A stretch of 50,009 bases of DNA from Actinomycetes bacterium (lineage in GTDB: Bacteria; Actinomycetota; Acidimicrobiia; Acidimicrobiales; Acidimicrobiaceae), in NCBI GenBank assembly GCA_021826315.1, contig JAKAZZ010000018.1:1-50009 (forward strand), in the 5' to 3' direction. The notes under the pieces are model-generated. The model was given only the letters and a program-made list of their open reading frames with translations, ran no database searches and was not told where the DNA came from. This document shows positions 8,237 through 17,296 of the stretch, one piece after another (positions within the stretch are counted from its first letter, which is position 1; every line of letters begins with the position of its first letter). The position numbers and the translations under genes were made by a program.

Positions 8237-10228
8237 TTGGTTAATGAAGGTGATCTTTTAACTAAGCGCGATCCCGAAGTTGCAGCCAAGTCGCAGTTGG
8301 CGAGCTTTATCGAGTTTGTGAACGATTGCTATCGAATAAATCTCGAGGGCTATGACGAACTTCATCGATGGAGTTGCAGAAACTTGGAGCAATTTTGGAG
8401 CGCGGTATACGCCTCTGACTCCGCGAAGTTTAGGGAGAGCCAACTCTTTAAGGCCGTCGCCGCGGGCGATAATGAAGCGCTTGGTTTAGTTCTCAGAGGG
8501 GATCACATCTCGAGGATGCGCTTCTTTGACGATGCCACCTTCAATTACCTTGAATATGCACTTCGCGAACGAAGCGATCGAATTGCGATAGTCGCTTACG
8601 ACGAGATTGGTCGCCGGGATATCAGCTTTGACAACCTCGCACAGCTCGTAGCTTCAATTCAGGATCGTTTGAAGAGTTTTGGTGTCAAGTCCGGCGATCA
8701 CGTAGTAGCTTACATCTCAAACTCAATTGAGGCTGTTGCATCATTTTTGGCCTGTGCTGGAATCGGCGCGGTGTGGTCTTCATGCTCTCTCGACTTTGGC
8801 GTCAAAGCCGTTCTGGATCGATTTAGACAATTACATCCGACCTTTCTCATTGCACAAGGCGGCTATACCTACAACGGTAAATACTTTGACAAAACAAAGG
8901 AAGTAGAAGAGATAGCGTCTGGACTGAGTGAGAGTCTGATCGGAGCTGCGGTTGGAGTTACAAAGTCGAATGCTCACCCCAATTCAATCTCCTTTGACGA
9001 ATTTTTCGCGCCACTGCCTTGGAAGATCGAGCCAATCGTTGAAGAGCTGCCGTTCAATCATCCCCTCTGGGTCCTTTACTCCTCTGGAACAACCGGTATG
9101 CCTAAAGGTATCGTGCACAGCCACGGAGGCATCTATCTCGAACACTATAAGTCGTTAGCCCTGCACCTGAATATCTCATCCAACGACGTCTATTTTTGGT
9201 TTTCGACGACGGGTTGGATGATGTGGAACTTCCTCGTCTCTGGCCTTGGACTATCTGCTCGGATTGTCTTGGTCGATGGATCGCCATCATTTCCTAGTTT
9301 TGGAAGGCTTTTTGATATAGCCAAGCGCGAGGGAATAACCGTCTTTGGCACGTCGGCGCCTTTTATTACCGCAATGATGAAGGCAGAATTTGAGATACCA
9401 TCAGAAAGTATCTCGACCATTAGGACTGTTGGCTCTACGGGGGCACCCCTTTCGATAGCAGGATTCAGTTATATTGTTGATCAATTCGGACCGATGATTG
9501 ACCTCGCGTCTGCAAGTGGAGGAACTGACGTTTGCAGTGCGTTTTTGACCTCGACTCCTCACCATGACACTCGCGCGGGTCTACTAAACGCAGCAGGATT
9601 AGGTATAGATGTTGAGGCCGTAAACCTCGAAGGAGAGCGTATCTTCGACGAAGTAGGGGAGTTGGTAATTTCAACCCCCATGCCATCGATGCCCATCTAC
9701 TTTGTTGGCGATAGCGATGGTTCGAAGTTGCGTGATGCGTACTTCAACTTCTTTGAGGGCAAGTGGCGCCACGGAGATTTCGTAAAAGAGCGAAGTGATG
9801 GCGGTTTTGTAATTTTTGGTCGAAGCGACTCCACTCTAAACCGCGGGGGCGTCCGTATGGGAACGAGTGACTTCTATAACCTGATCGAAGGAGTCGAAGG
9901 CGTTGATGATGCACTTGTGATCGACACGTCAATGGTTGAGCGCGAAGGTGAACTTATCCTGTTTTTGGTCACCTCCCTCGGCGAGGATATGCGAGATGAG
10001 CTATCCGATAGGGTCAAGCGCGAAGTACGAGCTAACTTGTCACCTCGTCATGTTCCTGATGATATCTACTTCGTCGATGAGGTTCCTCGTACGTTGAATG
10101 GAAAGAAGATTGAAGTTCCGATAAGGCGCCTCTTTACCGATGGACATTTAGTTGTATCTAAAGATTCAATGGCTAATCCAGTAGTGCTCGATCAATTTCG
10201 AACGATATACGAATCCAAGATCAAGTAA
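8237..10228 (+). CDS. Acetoacetyl-CoA synthetase (acetoacetate-CoA ligase)
   Basis: This 663-residue adenylate-forming enzyme should activate acetoacetate to acetoacetyl-CoA with ATP in the cytoplasm, linking ketone bodies or PHB breakdown to acetyl-CoA or mevalonate. The N-terminus has the family-typical YDELHRWSCRNLEQFW segment (39-54), which separates it from ordinary acetyl-CoA synthetases. The P-loop-like motif YSSGTTGMPKG is at 281-291, and GRSDSTLNRGGVRMGTS and the C-terminal NGKKIEVPIRRL contain the hinge and catalytic lysine. TTG start at 8237; GAGGGG lies upstream but somewhat far. It converges on the exporter gene with a strong terminator between. Confidence 0.88.
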   Translation: MVNEGDLLTKRDPEVAAKSQLASFIEFVNDCYRINLEGYDELHRWSCRNLEQFWSAVYASDSAKFRESQLFKAVAAGDNEALGLVLRGDHISRMRFFDDATFNYLEYALRERSDRIAIVAYDEIGRRDISFDNLAQLVASIQDRLKSFGVKSGDHVVAYISNSIEAVASFLACAGIGAVWSSCSLDFGVKAVLDRFRQLHPTFLIAQGGYTYNGKYFDKTKEVEEIASGLSESLIGAAVGVTKSNAHPNSISFDEFFAPLPWKIEPIVEELPFNHPLWVLYSSGTTGMPKGIVHSHGGIYLEHYKSLALHLNISSNDVYFWFSTTGWMMWNFLVSGLGLSARIVLVDGSPSFPSFGRLFDIAKREGITVFGTSAPFITAMMKAEFEIPSESISTIRTVGSTGAPLSIAGFSYIVDQFGPMIDLASASGGTDVCSAFLTSTPHHDTRAGLLNAAGLGIDVEAVNLEGERIFDEVGELVISTPMPSMPIYFVGDSDGSKLRDAYFNFFEGKWRHGDFVKERSDGGFVIFGRSDSTLNRGGVRMGTSDFYNLIEGVEGVDDALVIDTSMVEREGELILFLVTSLGEDMRDELSDRVKREVRANLSPRHVPDDIYFVDEVPRTLNGKKIEVPIRRLFTDGHLVVSKDSMANPVVLDQFRTIYESKIK

Positions 10229-10234
10229 CCGTTC

Positions 10235-10314
10235 TTCCCTCTCAGGGATTCTTTGAGGATCACCCGAGCTTTACGCAAGCAGCCGTGGCAACAAGATACT
10301 TTGCTGAGAGGGAA
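10235..10314. repeat. 11-bp inverted repeat with long loop in the 3' region of acetoacetyl-CoA synthetase
   Basis: TTCCCTCTCAG at 10235-10245 is perfectly complementary to CTGAGAGGGAA at 10304-10314, with 58 nt between. It sits just after the stop codon and ahead of the strong terminator at 10344-10391, so the transcript end may fold into a larger structure. Function unknown. Confidence 0.5.
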
Positions 10315-10343
10315 TTTCGTGTTGTCGGGTTTTGCACTGTGAA

Positions 10344-10391
10344 AAAAGTGCCCGCACTGATTCGCTTACTGGAATCGATGCGGGCACTTTT
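10344..10391. terminator. Strong bidirectional intrinsic terminator
   Basis: AAAAGTGCCCGCA (10344-10356) pairs perfectly with TGCGGGCACTTTT (10379-10391), and the loop contains a second small GATTC/GAATC stem. A-rich and T-rich flanks on both sides fit termination of the converging acetoacetyl-CoA synthetase and exporter transcripts. Confidence 0.9.
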
Positions 10392-10429
10392 CGTTACTTT
10401 CAAAGTCGTTATAGCCAATGGCTAAAGCC

Positions 10430-11926
10430 TTATATGACGGGTACGGCGCTTCCCTCAGCGGCTAGTTCAGATGCTTTGGGTGGTCGAATTGCTAGAAGGG
10501 CAATTACCAATCCAGCGACTGCGAAGCCAGCTCCAACAAGGAATCCGACGTCCCATCCGTGAACAGCCGCGAGAGCTCCAAGCTTTTGCTGAACTGCAGG
10601 TGATTTAGCTGTCTGGCCCGAAGATGCTACCAATGACTTGAGCTTTGAGGTTGTGGCGGTGGCTGATACGGTTACGAGGATCGACAAGCCTAAGCTTCCT
10701 CCGACCTGCTGCATCACGTTTACCATCGCCGATCCAAGTCCCGCCATCTCCGAAGGAATCTTGGCTAGCGCTGTCGGGAAGAGTGAGATGAAGGCAAAGC
10801 CTAGCCCTGCAGCCATAATCAGCATTGGGGGCAGAATTGAGGTGGCATAACTTGAATTCACGCCAAGTCGGCTGAGCCAAGCTAGGGCAATTGCTACCGC
10901 AGTGAGCCCTGAGACTATGAGAGGTAGTGCCCCAATCCGCTGCAGGAGCACTGATCCAAGTCCGGCGAAGGCCATGATCCCGAAGCTAACTGGCAAGAAC
11001 GCAAATCCGGCTTTGAGAGGCGAGTAGCCGTGAATTTCTTGTACATAGATCGTTAGGAAGAAGAAGATTGCGAACAGTGCAGCTGAAAGCAGAAGCATAA
11101 CGATATACGTTGATGTTCGGGTTCGGTCGGAAAAGATTGCAAGCTTCATCAGCGGCTGACGTGCTGTCATTTCGCGGATTACAAAGGCGATAAGGCTAAC
11201 GCCAGCAATTACAAATGAGCCAATAGTAATTGACGTTGACCAACCTGATTGCGAGGCGTGGATAAGGCCGTATACGAGAAGGCCAACACCAACGATCGAA
11301 AGAATTGAGCCAGAGAGGTCTAGATCGATCTTCTCCTTCTCGGATTCGTTCAGGATCCTTGGAGCCGCAATTGCGATAATCAATGCGATTGGGGCATTTA
11401 CGAAAAATACCCATCTCCAAGATGCGTACTGAGTCAAAATTCCACCCAATAGGAGCCCCAATGCTGCCCCCGCTGCAGAAACACCAGAGTAAACGCCTAA
11501 AGCTTCATTTCGTTGTTTACCTTCGGCGAAGTTGGTGGTTATCAAGCTCAAAGCAGTAGGCGAGGCAATGGCTCCACCCACGCCTTGAATTGCACGCATA
11601 GTAAGTAGCCACGCTTCGTTTGTCGCAAATCCTCCGATGAGGCTAGCGGCGGCGAAGATCAAAATGCCTACCTGGAACATTCGGCGTCGACCTAGAAGGT
11701 CGCCGGACCTTCCGCCTAGGAGGAGAAGGCCTCCAAAGGATAAGGTGTAGGCGTTCAAAACCCATGAGAGGCCAGTGGTAGAAAAGTGAAGCGCTCGTTG
11801 GATCGACGGGAGAGCAACGTTTACGATGGTCGCATCCAATACGATCATCAACTGTGCCCCTGCAATCAGCGCGATTGCCAGCCCCACTGGAGCTGAGAAT
11901 TGGTTTTCGCTGCTATGTTTAGTCAT
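10430..11926 (-). CDS. MFS transporter, DHA2 (EmrB/QacA-like) 14-helix exporter
   Basis: This inner-membrane proton-coupled exporter of the major facilitator superfamily has about 14 hydrophobic helices, an N-terminal VLDATIVNVALPSIQ helix typical of DHA2, motif A GGRSGDLLGRRR in the 2-3 loop and a motif C-like GAALGLLLGG. Likely cargo is drugs or metabolites; specificity cannot be read. I start at ATG 11926 (MTKHSSENQ), with AGGGGA directly upstream. The frame can be extended to 12049, but the additional 41 residues do not look like a transporter N-terminus. No dedicated regulator is adjacent. The terminator at 10344-10391 ends it. Confidence 0.88.
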   Translation of the reverse strand: MTKHSSENQFSAPVGLAIALIAGAQLMIVLDATIVNVALPSIQRALHFSTTGLSWVLNAYTLSFGGLLLLGGRSGDLLGRRRMFQVGILIFAAASLIGGFATNEAWLLTMRAIQGVGGAIASPTALSLITTNFAEGKQRNEALGVYSGVSAAGAALGLLLGGILTQYASWRWVFFVNAPIALIIAIAAPRILNESEKEKIDLDLSGSILSIVGVGLLVYGLIHASQSGWSTSITIGSFVIAGVSLIAFVIREMTARQPLMKLAIFSDRTRTSTYIVMLLLSAALFAIFFFLTIYVQEIHGYSPLKAGFAFLPVSFGIMAFAGLGSVLLQRIGALPLIVSGLTAVAIALAWLSRLGVNSSYATSILPPMLIMAAGLGFAFISLFPTALAKIPSEMAGLGSAMVNVMQQVGGSLGLSILVTVSATATTSKLKSLVASSGQTAKSPAVQQKLGALAAVHGWDVGFLVGAGFAVAGLVIALLAIRPPKASELAAEGSAVPVI

Positions 11927-12099
11927 TCCCCTAATTTCTCTCGTACTTGGACAAAAGGCTTGGTCGGTTACAAATTTGCAGTGTGGCAAGTCCACACTTG
12001 TGTCGAGATCGAGTGCATCGGCGAGGCCTAATTGCACTAGTTCCCCCAACGCCGACCGGAGTCTTTTATTCCGTTCATAAGTAATTGATCACTCACATA

Positions 12100-12981
12100 T
12101 TACAGGGAGGGAAAGGTGCCTCTGTCTTTGCCTCTCTGTATCGGTAGATCGAATCTCGATGACCATGCTGAAAAGGATCCGTTATAAAGAAGTGGGGGCC
12201 TCCCTGTCGCTTCTTCAATGAATATTGCAAGATGGCATGCGGTAACACTGGATCCACATGAGACGACCACTTGAGCGTCGCGGCAGACTACGGAGTCAAA
12301 GCCTTCGGCTCCAATCAGATCTATCATTCGCTGTTTGATTGTTTCTTTCGTAGCTGGAGCGCTTCCGCCTAACATCAGCGACCGCGTTGGGAGGTTGTAT
12401 GCGCTAGGTATGTGTCCAGCCCGGGGGTCAACGGGTTCGAATGTGCCCAGGTATCGATCTTCGTTGCGAGCATCGAGAATGATCGTATTTGGATTGGTCG
12501 AGACGTATTCGATCAATTCGTCCGTGTTTATTGTATTTTCCCAGTCAACTCTGGTGCATTCGAGATTATTACCTTCAAAGTTACTTTCACCAGTTTCGAG
12601 TGCGCCGGTGTAGCTTTGGATTCCGCCTGTGACTATGTAGCTGTGAATTGAGAGTTGGCGATTCATCCACCAAACTCGAGCCGCAATAGTCCCTGCGTCA
12701 CTGTCGTAGAGGATCACGGTTGAATCTTTTGTAACCCCCAAGTCCCCAATCGCTTTGCAGTAGTTGCCCACGGATGGAAGGGGATGACGCCCTGTATTTT
12801 CGATGGATAGGTCCGCCGCGACCTTTTCCATGTCTAAGAATCGAGCTCCGGGGATGTGACCTTCGAGGTAGATGGCGCGTGCATCTCGTCCATCTAAGAA
12901 CCATCGACAGTCGAGGAGCACCGTCTTTTCGTGAGGGATCATTTCTAGGGCATCTTCGATTGAAATATATGGATTTGACAT
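12100..12981 (-). CDS. Thiosulfate / 3-mercaptopyruvate sulfurtransferase
   Basis: This is a 293-residue tandem rhodanese. The N-terminal inactive domain (about 1-130) contains GHIPGARFLDM. The C-terminal catalytic domain (about 155-285) contains RAGHIPSAYNLP and the active-site loop CGSSVTA with C242 as persulfide-forming cysteine. CG[SG]GVTA-type loops are characteristic of 3-mercaptopyruvate sulfurtransferases, while classical rhodaneses have CRKGVTA, so mercaptopyruvate is the more likely donor. Cytoplasmic; roles in sulfur transfer or cyanide/sulfide handling are known for the family. The exporter lies downstream on the same strand, with a gap of about 170 nt to its chosen start, so coupling is uncertain. 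Confidence 0.87.
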   Translation of the reverse strand: MSNPYISIEDALEMIPHEKTVLLDCRWFLDGRDARAIYLEGHIPGARFLDMEKVAADLSIENTGRHPLPSVGNYCKAIGDLGVTKDSTVILYDSDAGTIAARVWWMNRQLSIHSYIVTGGIQSYTGALETGESNFEGNNLECTRVDWENTINTDELIEYVSTNPNTIILDARNEDRYLGTFEPVDPRAGHIPSAYNLPTRSLMLGGSAPATKETIKQRMIDLIGAEGFDSVVCRDAQVVVSCGSSVTACHLAIFIEEATGRPPLLYNGSFSAWSSRFDLPIQRGKDRGTFPSL

Positions 12982-13131
12982 TGCCGTTCCTAATTGTTTT
13001 CACACGCTAGAGACGAAGGTTAGTAGTTGAACTCCAGCCGTCGACTTTTACAGCGTTCGTGCAACACATCTCGGGCGATTTAATCCTACGATGAGAGGTG
13101 TTATTTTCTATTATAAGTAGGCTCCTAGACC

Positions 13132-13671
13132 GTGAATCGCTACATCCTCGCAGCAATTGGTGACGACCGACCCGGTATCGTCTATCGTCTTACAACCGCT
13201 CTGGCTAAAATGGGCGCCAATTTAGCAAATTCAACAATGGCAGATCTTGAGGGTTACTTTGTAGTCGTAGTAGCCTTTGACATCGATGACCATCGGGAAG
13301 TTGAAGCGATCCTCGGCGATCTCCAGGATGACCTAGCAGACCTTTCACTCACACTTTCACTCCGAGAGATTCTACCGTTTGCAAAGGCCGGGGAAAAGGA
13401 GGAGTACCTAGTTGCCCTGCGAGTCTACGGAGGAGATAGACCTGGTATCGTCGCTGGGGTCACCAAAATTATCTATGAATGGAACGGCAACGTTGTCGAG
13501 CTGAAGTCATATCAGTCAAGTCAAACTTCTGGTGGAACTTATGTGATGGTGATTCTCGCCGCCTTTGCCGTAGACCTCGATTTTAATAGCTTTAAAGCGG
13601 CGATTCAGGTGCGCGCCGATGCGCTCGAGGTACACGTTAATGTGGAAGAGGTTGAAGCTGAGTCCCTCTAG
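13132..13671 (+). CDS. Tandem ACT-domain protein (GcvR-like)
   Basis: This 179-residue protein is made of two ACT domains, each opening with a D-D-R-P-G-I-V type turn (GDDRPGIVYRL near residue 10 and GGDRPGIVAGV near 103). This architecture is that of the glycine cleavage repressor GcvR and related amino-acid-sensing regulators. It has no DNA-binding domain, so it would act by protein or ligand binding. GTG start. It precedes peptide deformylase by 23 nt and is surely in the same operon. That pairing could hint at a one-carbon or amino-acid signal, but this is inference. Confidence 0.8.
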   Translation: MNRYILAAIGDDRPGIVYRLTTALAKMGANLANSTMADLEGYFVVVVAFDIDDHREVEAILGDLQDDLADLSLTLSLREILPFAKAGEKEEYLVALRVYGGDRPGIVAGVTKIIYEWNGNVVELKSYQSSQTSGGTYVMVILAAFAVDLDFNSFKAAIQVRADALEVHVNVEEVEAESL

Positions 13672-13694
13672 TCCTACTGAAATGGCTGGTTATA

Positions 13695-14198
13695 TTGACA
13701 GTCCGTGAAGTTATTGGCCTCGACGATCACCGACTTTCGAGACGTGCAAAGAAGGTTGAGTCATTCGATGACGATCTCAAGGATTTGGTGAACGATCTGG
13801 TTGACACTATGCGCATTTCGCCAGGTTGTGTTGGCCTAGCCGCCAATCAGATTGGTGATGAGCGGAGCGTCTTCGTCATCGACGTCGCAAATGCCCGTAG
13901 ATTGAAGACCTATTCTGGTTTGATAGTCGCTGTTAACCCGACCATATTAGACCTTAATGGTCTTTTGGAACTTCGAGAAGGGTGCATGAGCGTTCCCGAC
14001 TTTACCGGTGCGGTACCTCGATACCAAACTCTAACTTTGCGGGCATCGAACGAGGTCGGTGAGGAATTTGTAGTCGCCACTGACGGCTTTGAGGCGCAAG
14101 CGATTCAGCATGAATGTGACCACTTACTGGGATTTACCTTTCTCGATCGCATAGCCGCTCCTTCAAAGATGTTTTCGCGTAAGAGGTACCTCCAGTAG
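13695..14198 (+). CDS. def: Peptide deformylase
   Basis: This iron/zinc metalloenzyme removes the N-formyl group from nascent proteins. All three motifs are present in 167 residues: GCVGLAANQ (44-52), EGCMSVP (95-101, ligand C97) and QHECDHLLG (138-146, ligands H139 and H143, catalytic E140). Two small departures are visible: Cys where motif 1 usually has Gly, and Met in EGCMS for the usual Leu. Neither touches catalytic residues. TTG at 13695 is the only start that gives the usual MTVREV-type N-terminus. It follows the ACT-domain gene by 23 nt. Formyltransferase (fmt) is not nearby. Confidence 0.93.
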   Translation: MTVREVIGLDDHRLSRRAKKVESFDDDLKDLVNDLVDTMRISPGCVGLAANQIGDERSVFVIDVANARRLKTYSGLIVAVNPTILDLNGLLELREGCMSVPDFTGAVPRYQTLTLRASNEVGEEFVVATDGFEAQAIQHECDHLLGFTFLDRIAAPSKMFSRKRYLQ

Positions 14199-14377
14199 TC
14201 GAAGGTTGAAAGAACTGATTTGGAAATTTCCCGCTCCTAGTTCGCGATACTTGGCGAATAATCAAGTTGACGACTACGAGCGGTTTCCTGTCGTAGCTTG
14301 TTTATAGTTTTGAATCCTCAGGTAGTGCTGCTAAGTGACGGGGTGCACAAAGGATTTCAATTGTGTCGACGATTAAA

Positions 14378-14412
14378 TGTTGGGCCGAGTCGAAGTTCGA
14401 CTCGGCCCAACA
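14378..14412. terminator. Long perfect hairpin, probable terminator of the FMN reductase gene
   Basis: TGTTGGGCCGAGTCGAA (14378-14394) and TTCGACTCGGCCCAACA (14396-14412) are perfect complements around a single G, so the real loop is the inner few bases. On the minus strand it is followed by TTTAATC, which fits termination of the flavin reductase gene that ends at 14465. It could also stop readthrough from deformylase. Confidence 0.8.
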
Positions 14413-14464
14413 CTGTTATTGAGGTCGATAAGCGCCTATGTGGTCGCTACTAATTGTGGTGCAA

Positions 14465-15073
14465 CTAAGCCTGTAGCCCAGCGTGTGAAACGAGGCTGTC
14501 AACTGCGAGTTTGAGCACATTGATTGTCTCTTGGTCAACGAGTTCGTGGTCCTCATTGAACTTGGTGTGAGCGCTCGCAACAAATACCTCTGGGCGTGCT
14601 ACTACGTTGCTCTCCGTGGAATGGAGGATGTCTCGGAGGTGTATCTGGCCACGAACGCCACCGAGGATAGACATTGAGGCTGAGATTGGGAGAATTGGCT
14701 TTCGAACGAGCGAATGTGCGCCATATGGACGTGAAGCCCAATCGATTGCGTTCTTGATCACAGCAGTTACTGAGTGGTTGTACTCTGGTGCTGCGATGAT
14801 TACCGCGTCGGCACCTCGAATCGCATCTCGAAGGGTTTGGGCGATGGCTGGGCGATCTTGGTCGGTATCGATCTCGGGCGTGTAGAAGGGGAGGCTCGTT
14901 AGACCCTCGAACAACTTGAAGTCGACGTTGGAGGGAAGCATCTTTCCGATTGCGTTCAATAGGTGGGTATTGTAGCTATTTTTTGACGCGGAACCGGAGA
15001 TTCCAAGGACTTGGAATCGCCTTTGACCTTCAAAATTAATGTCGCTCACTAGTTTGCTCTTTCTATCTAACAA
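14465..15073 (-). CDS. NADPH-dependent FMN reductase (flavodoxin-like)
   Basis: This 202-residue flavodoxin-fold oxidoreductase has the FMN phosphate loop LGISGSASKNSYN near residue 23 and the hallmark APEYNHSVTAVIKNAIDW near residue 95. Together these define the NADPH-dependent FMN reductase/azoreductase/chromate reductase family. It is cytoplasmic and would reduce flavins, quinones or xenobiotics, limiting radical formation. Divergent from the PPOX-like gene by about 300 nt. The first about 18 residues are poorly conserved for the family, so a later start is possible. Exact acceptor unknown. Confidence 0.87.
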   Translation of the reverse strand: MLDRKSKLVSDINFEGQRRFQVLGISGSASKNSYNTHLLNAIGKMLPSNVDFKLFEGLTSLPFYTPEIDTDQDRPAIAQTLRDAIRGADAVIIAAPEYNHSVTAVIKNAIDWASRPYGAHSLVRKPILPISASMSILGGVRGQIHLRDILHSTESNVVARPEVFVASAHTKFNEDHELVDQETINVLKLAVDSLVSHAGLQA

Positions 15074-15370
15074 TATTTACTTGCGTGTACAACTATATTT
15101 TCGATGAGCTTATTCCACCGAGCCCAAATCGCAGCCTATTTTGCTTGTTCGGTTCTCTCTGCGGAATGCGATTGGTTAGTTGTATGTAGCTGTCCATTTT
15201 GTATCCAACGCTCTCGAACAATTTGTGCCGAGTCAAGCTACCGGATTGGACTGTATCTTGGATGTAGCTGCGCAGGTTGACATCTGACTTGAGCGAACGG
15301 CTTGGCGATTCGCTTGGCGATCTGTGATGGTGCGGCTTTACCGGCTTTTTTGTAGAGAGTTGCAGGAAAA

Positions 15371-15931
15371 ATGAGTGATGAATTGAATTCAAGTAGCCAT
15401 CTCAACGACGAGATGCGCGAGCTTATCAACTCCAGTATGGTCTTTTTTGTAGCAACTGCCCCCTTGTCAGCCGACGGCAAGATTAACTTATCTCCCAAGG
15501 GACTAAGTGATACGTTTTCCATTCTCGACGATCACCGCGTTGCGTATCTAGACCTCACCGGGTCGGGTGCTGAGACGGCAGCACACTTAAAGGAAAATGG
15601 ACGGGTAACACTGATGTGGATGAGCCACGATCCCGAGGCGCCAAATATTCTCAGAATATATGGCAATGGTGTGATCCATGAGGTTGGAACAATTGAATTC
15701 GAACTCCTCAAGGGTCGATTCGGAGAACATGTGGGTGCTAGAGGGGTAGTGGTAGTGACGATATCGCATACCAATCTGTCTTGTGGATTTGGTGTACCGG
15801 TTGCGAATTCCTTCACCGAGCGACCGGAGTTAGACGAATGGTTGGATAAAAAGGGTGAGGAAGGCCTTAGTCGTTATCGCGATCGTAATAATCGTGAGTC
15901 GTTGGATGGTCTTCCTGGTTATTCGATATAG
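15371..15931 (+). CDS. Pyridoxamine 5'-phosphate oxidase family (split-barrel flavin-binding) protein
   Basis: This 186-residue protein has a PPOX split-barrel fold: SSMVFFVATAPLSADGKINLSPKG at 21-44 is the flavin-pocket segment, followed by RVAYLDLTGSGAETAAHLKENGRVTLM. It resembles general stress or F420/FMN-dependent members rather than genuine PdxH, since the PLP-binding C-terminal signature is missing. Probably a cytoplasmic flavoprotein of unknown substrate. ATG start with GCAGGAAAA immediately before. The 297-nt region to the divergent FMN reductase holds both promoters and no convincing gene. Confidence 0.8.
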   Translation: MSDELNSSSHLNDEMRELINSSMVFFVATAPLSADGKINLSPKGLSDTFSILDDHRVAYLDLTGSGAETAAHLKENGRVTLMWMSHDPEAPNILRIYGNGVIHEVGTIEFELLKGRFGEHVGARGVVVVTISHTNLSCGFGVPVANSFTERPELDEWLDKKGEEGLSRYRDRNNRESLDGLPGYSI

Positions 15932-16001
15932 GCAGGAGCTAGGGGAGTTGTCTTATCCCTGGCAGTTTTTTTGCTAGGAGGCCGATTTTTGCCGCAATCG
16001 C

Positions 16002-17243
16002 CTACGCTGCTATTTCTTCTGCTAACCGAAGCACCTTTGCAGATGAGCGAAGCGCCTTGGCTATGCGCTTCGAGCTATCGTCTTTGGCACCGTCAATAAG
16101 GTCATTGTAGAAGAGCCCCCAGCTTGTCCCGATGGCTTTTGGAAGCCAAGGTGAGCATAAAAGTTCGGATGCCTTTGAGAAGAGGGAGGGATAGCGAAGC
16201 GCTAGTCTCTGCAGGCTTGCCGTGGCCTCTAGGTAGGAGAGGTGACGCTCCTTCATCTCTAGTGCGTAGGGAAAGAGTGGGCTACTTGGCCTGTCTACGA
16301 TAGCAAGGGCAGCTCTGTACCCGGAGTCGATTGCCGCAAAGATTCCCTCGCCCTGGAGCGGATTGACAAGTCCTGCTGCATCTCCGACTAACAGTACCTT
16401 TGAACTTCCAAGGCTCGAGCCACTAGCTCCCATTCGAAGCCATCCACCTAAACGACGCCTCTCCGGTTCCAGATCACCTACAACGACGCTCCGTTGCTGA
16501 AGGTATTTTTTGTAGTATTCGACTGCCTTTGTGACGCTCGACGCAGCCTTCTTTTCTGAGCCGACTCCAATTCCAACTCCAAAGTTGCAGAGACCATTCG
16601 CCGACGGAAAGATCCATCCGTAACCGGGAAATATGCCTTGGGACTTTCCGTCTAAAGCGCTCTGATCGAAGAGAGAGATGATGGCCTTGTCGTTGTCGGC
16701 TTCTATGTAACCTCTGAGCGCGAAGCCGTAGAGCGCTGCTTTATCGTCAATTAGGTTGAGCGAACGAGCGACTTGCGAGTTAGCTCCATCGGCTCCTATA
16801 ACTATGTCAGCGGTTATTTTACGCTCGGTCGTCGTAATTTCGTTGTTTGAGTTTTGGGCTGCGATGCCTTCTACGCGTTCATATATCGGAGTTGCCCCGC
16901 TAGTGAGGGCTGCATCGTGGAGAAGGGAGTCAAATCTCGATCGCTGAATCAAGACTCCGTGGCCTGGGTAGGTTAAGCCGGGCGCAGCCGCCATCGTGAG
17001 GCGCTTTCCCTTGGGCGAATCCAAATACATATCTCCAACCCGAGTTGCATCGGAGGGTAGTTCGATCCCGAGTTGCTGCAAGAGTGAAATAGCACGAGGG
17101 CCAATGAGGTCGCCGCATGCCTTGTCGCGTGGGAAGTGGCTCTTGTCTATAAGTGCCACCGATGCTCCCATGGAAGCGAGGGTGCCGGCAGCAGTCGCAC
17201 CGGCAGGCCCCGATCCGACTATCGCTACGTCAAAGTGGTCCAT
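16002..17243 (-). CDS. Geranylgeranyl reductase family FAD-dependent oxidoreductase
   Basis: This 413-residue flavoprotein reduces isoprenoid double bonds in the characterised members, including mycobacterial MenJ acting on menaquinone side chains. The N-terminal FAD motif VAIVGSGPAGATAAG is at about 7-21, DKACGD is near residue 40, and GDAAGLVNPLQGEGI (about 285-299) is the family's second FAD-binding signature. Cytoplasmic or peripheral membrane. A role in saturating menaquinone or polyprenyl lipids is likely from family knowledge but not proven. The downstream gene encodes an unknown membrane-anchored protein and is not obviously coupled: it lies upstream on this strand, 53 nt away, so cotranscription is possible. 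Confidence 0.83.
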   Translation of the reverse strand: MDHFDVAIVGSGPAGATAAGTLASMGASVALIDKSHFPRDKACGDLIGPRAISLLQQLGIELPSDATRVGDMYLDSPKGKRLTMAAAPGLTYPGHGVLIQRSRFDSLLHDAALTSGATPIYERVEGIAAQNSNNEITTTERKITADIVIGADGANSQVARSLNLIDDKAALYGFALRGYIEADNDKAIISLFDQSALDGKSQGIFPGYGWIFPSANGLCNFGVGIGVGSEKKAASSVTKAVEYYKKYLQQRSVVVGDLEPERRRLGGWLRMGASGSSLGSSKVLLVGDAAGLVNPLQGEGIFAAIDSGYRAALAIVDRPSSPLFPYALEMKERHLSYLEATASLQRLALRYPSLFSKASELLCSPWLPKAIGTSWGLFYNDLIDGAKDDSSKRIAKALRSSAKVLRLAEEIAA

Positions 17244-17296
17244 CTATTGCTCCCGTTGATCTTCCAACGGCGCCGCACCTCTTTGAAGGATTCGCA

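Noticed and set aside
11927..12049. N-terminal extension of the exporter frame
   Set aside because: The additional 41 residues contain no helix or signal, and the ATG at 11926 has a purine-rich site directly before it and gives a normal DHA2 N-terminus.
15301..15324. Direct repeat CTTGGCGAT x2
   Set aside because: Two short copies only, with no further units. Not a CRISPR or regulatory array.
15093..15522. Overlapping minus-strand frames between the FMN reductase and PPOX genes
   Set aside because: They overlap the start of the well-supported PPOX gene or lie in its promoter region, with no coding character.
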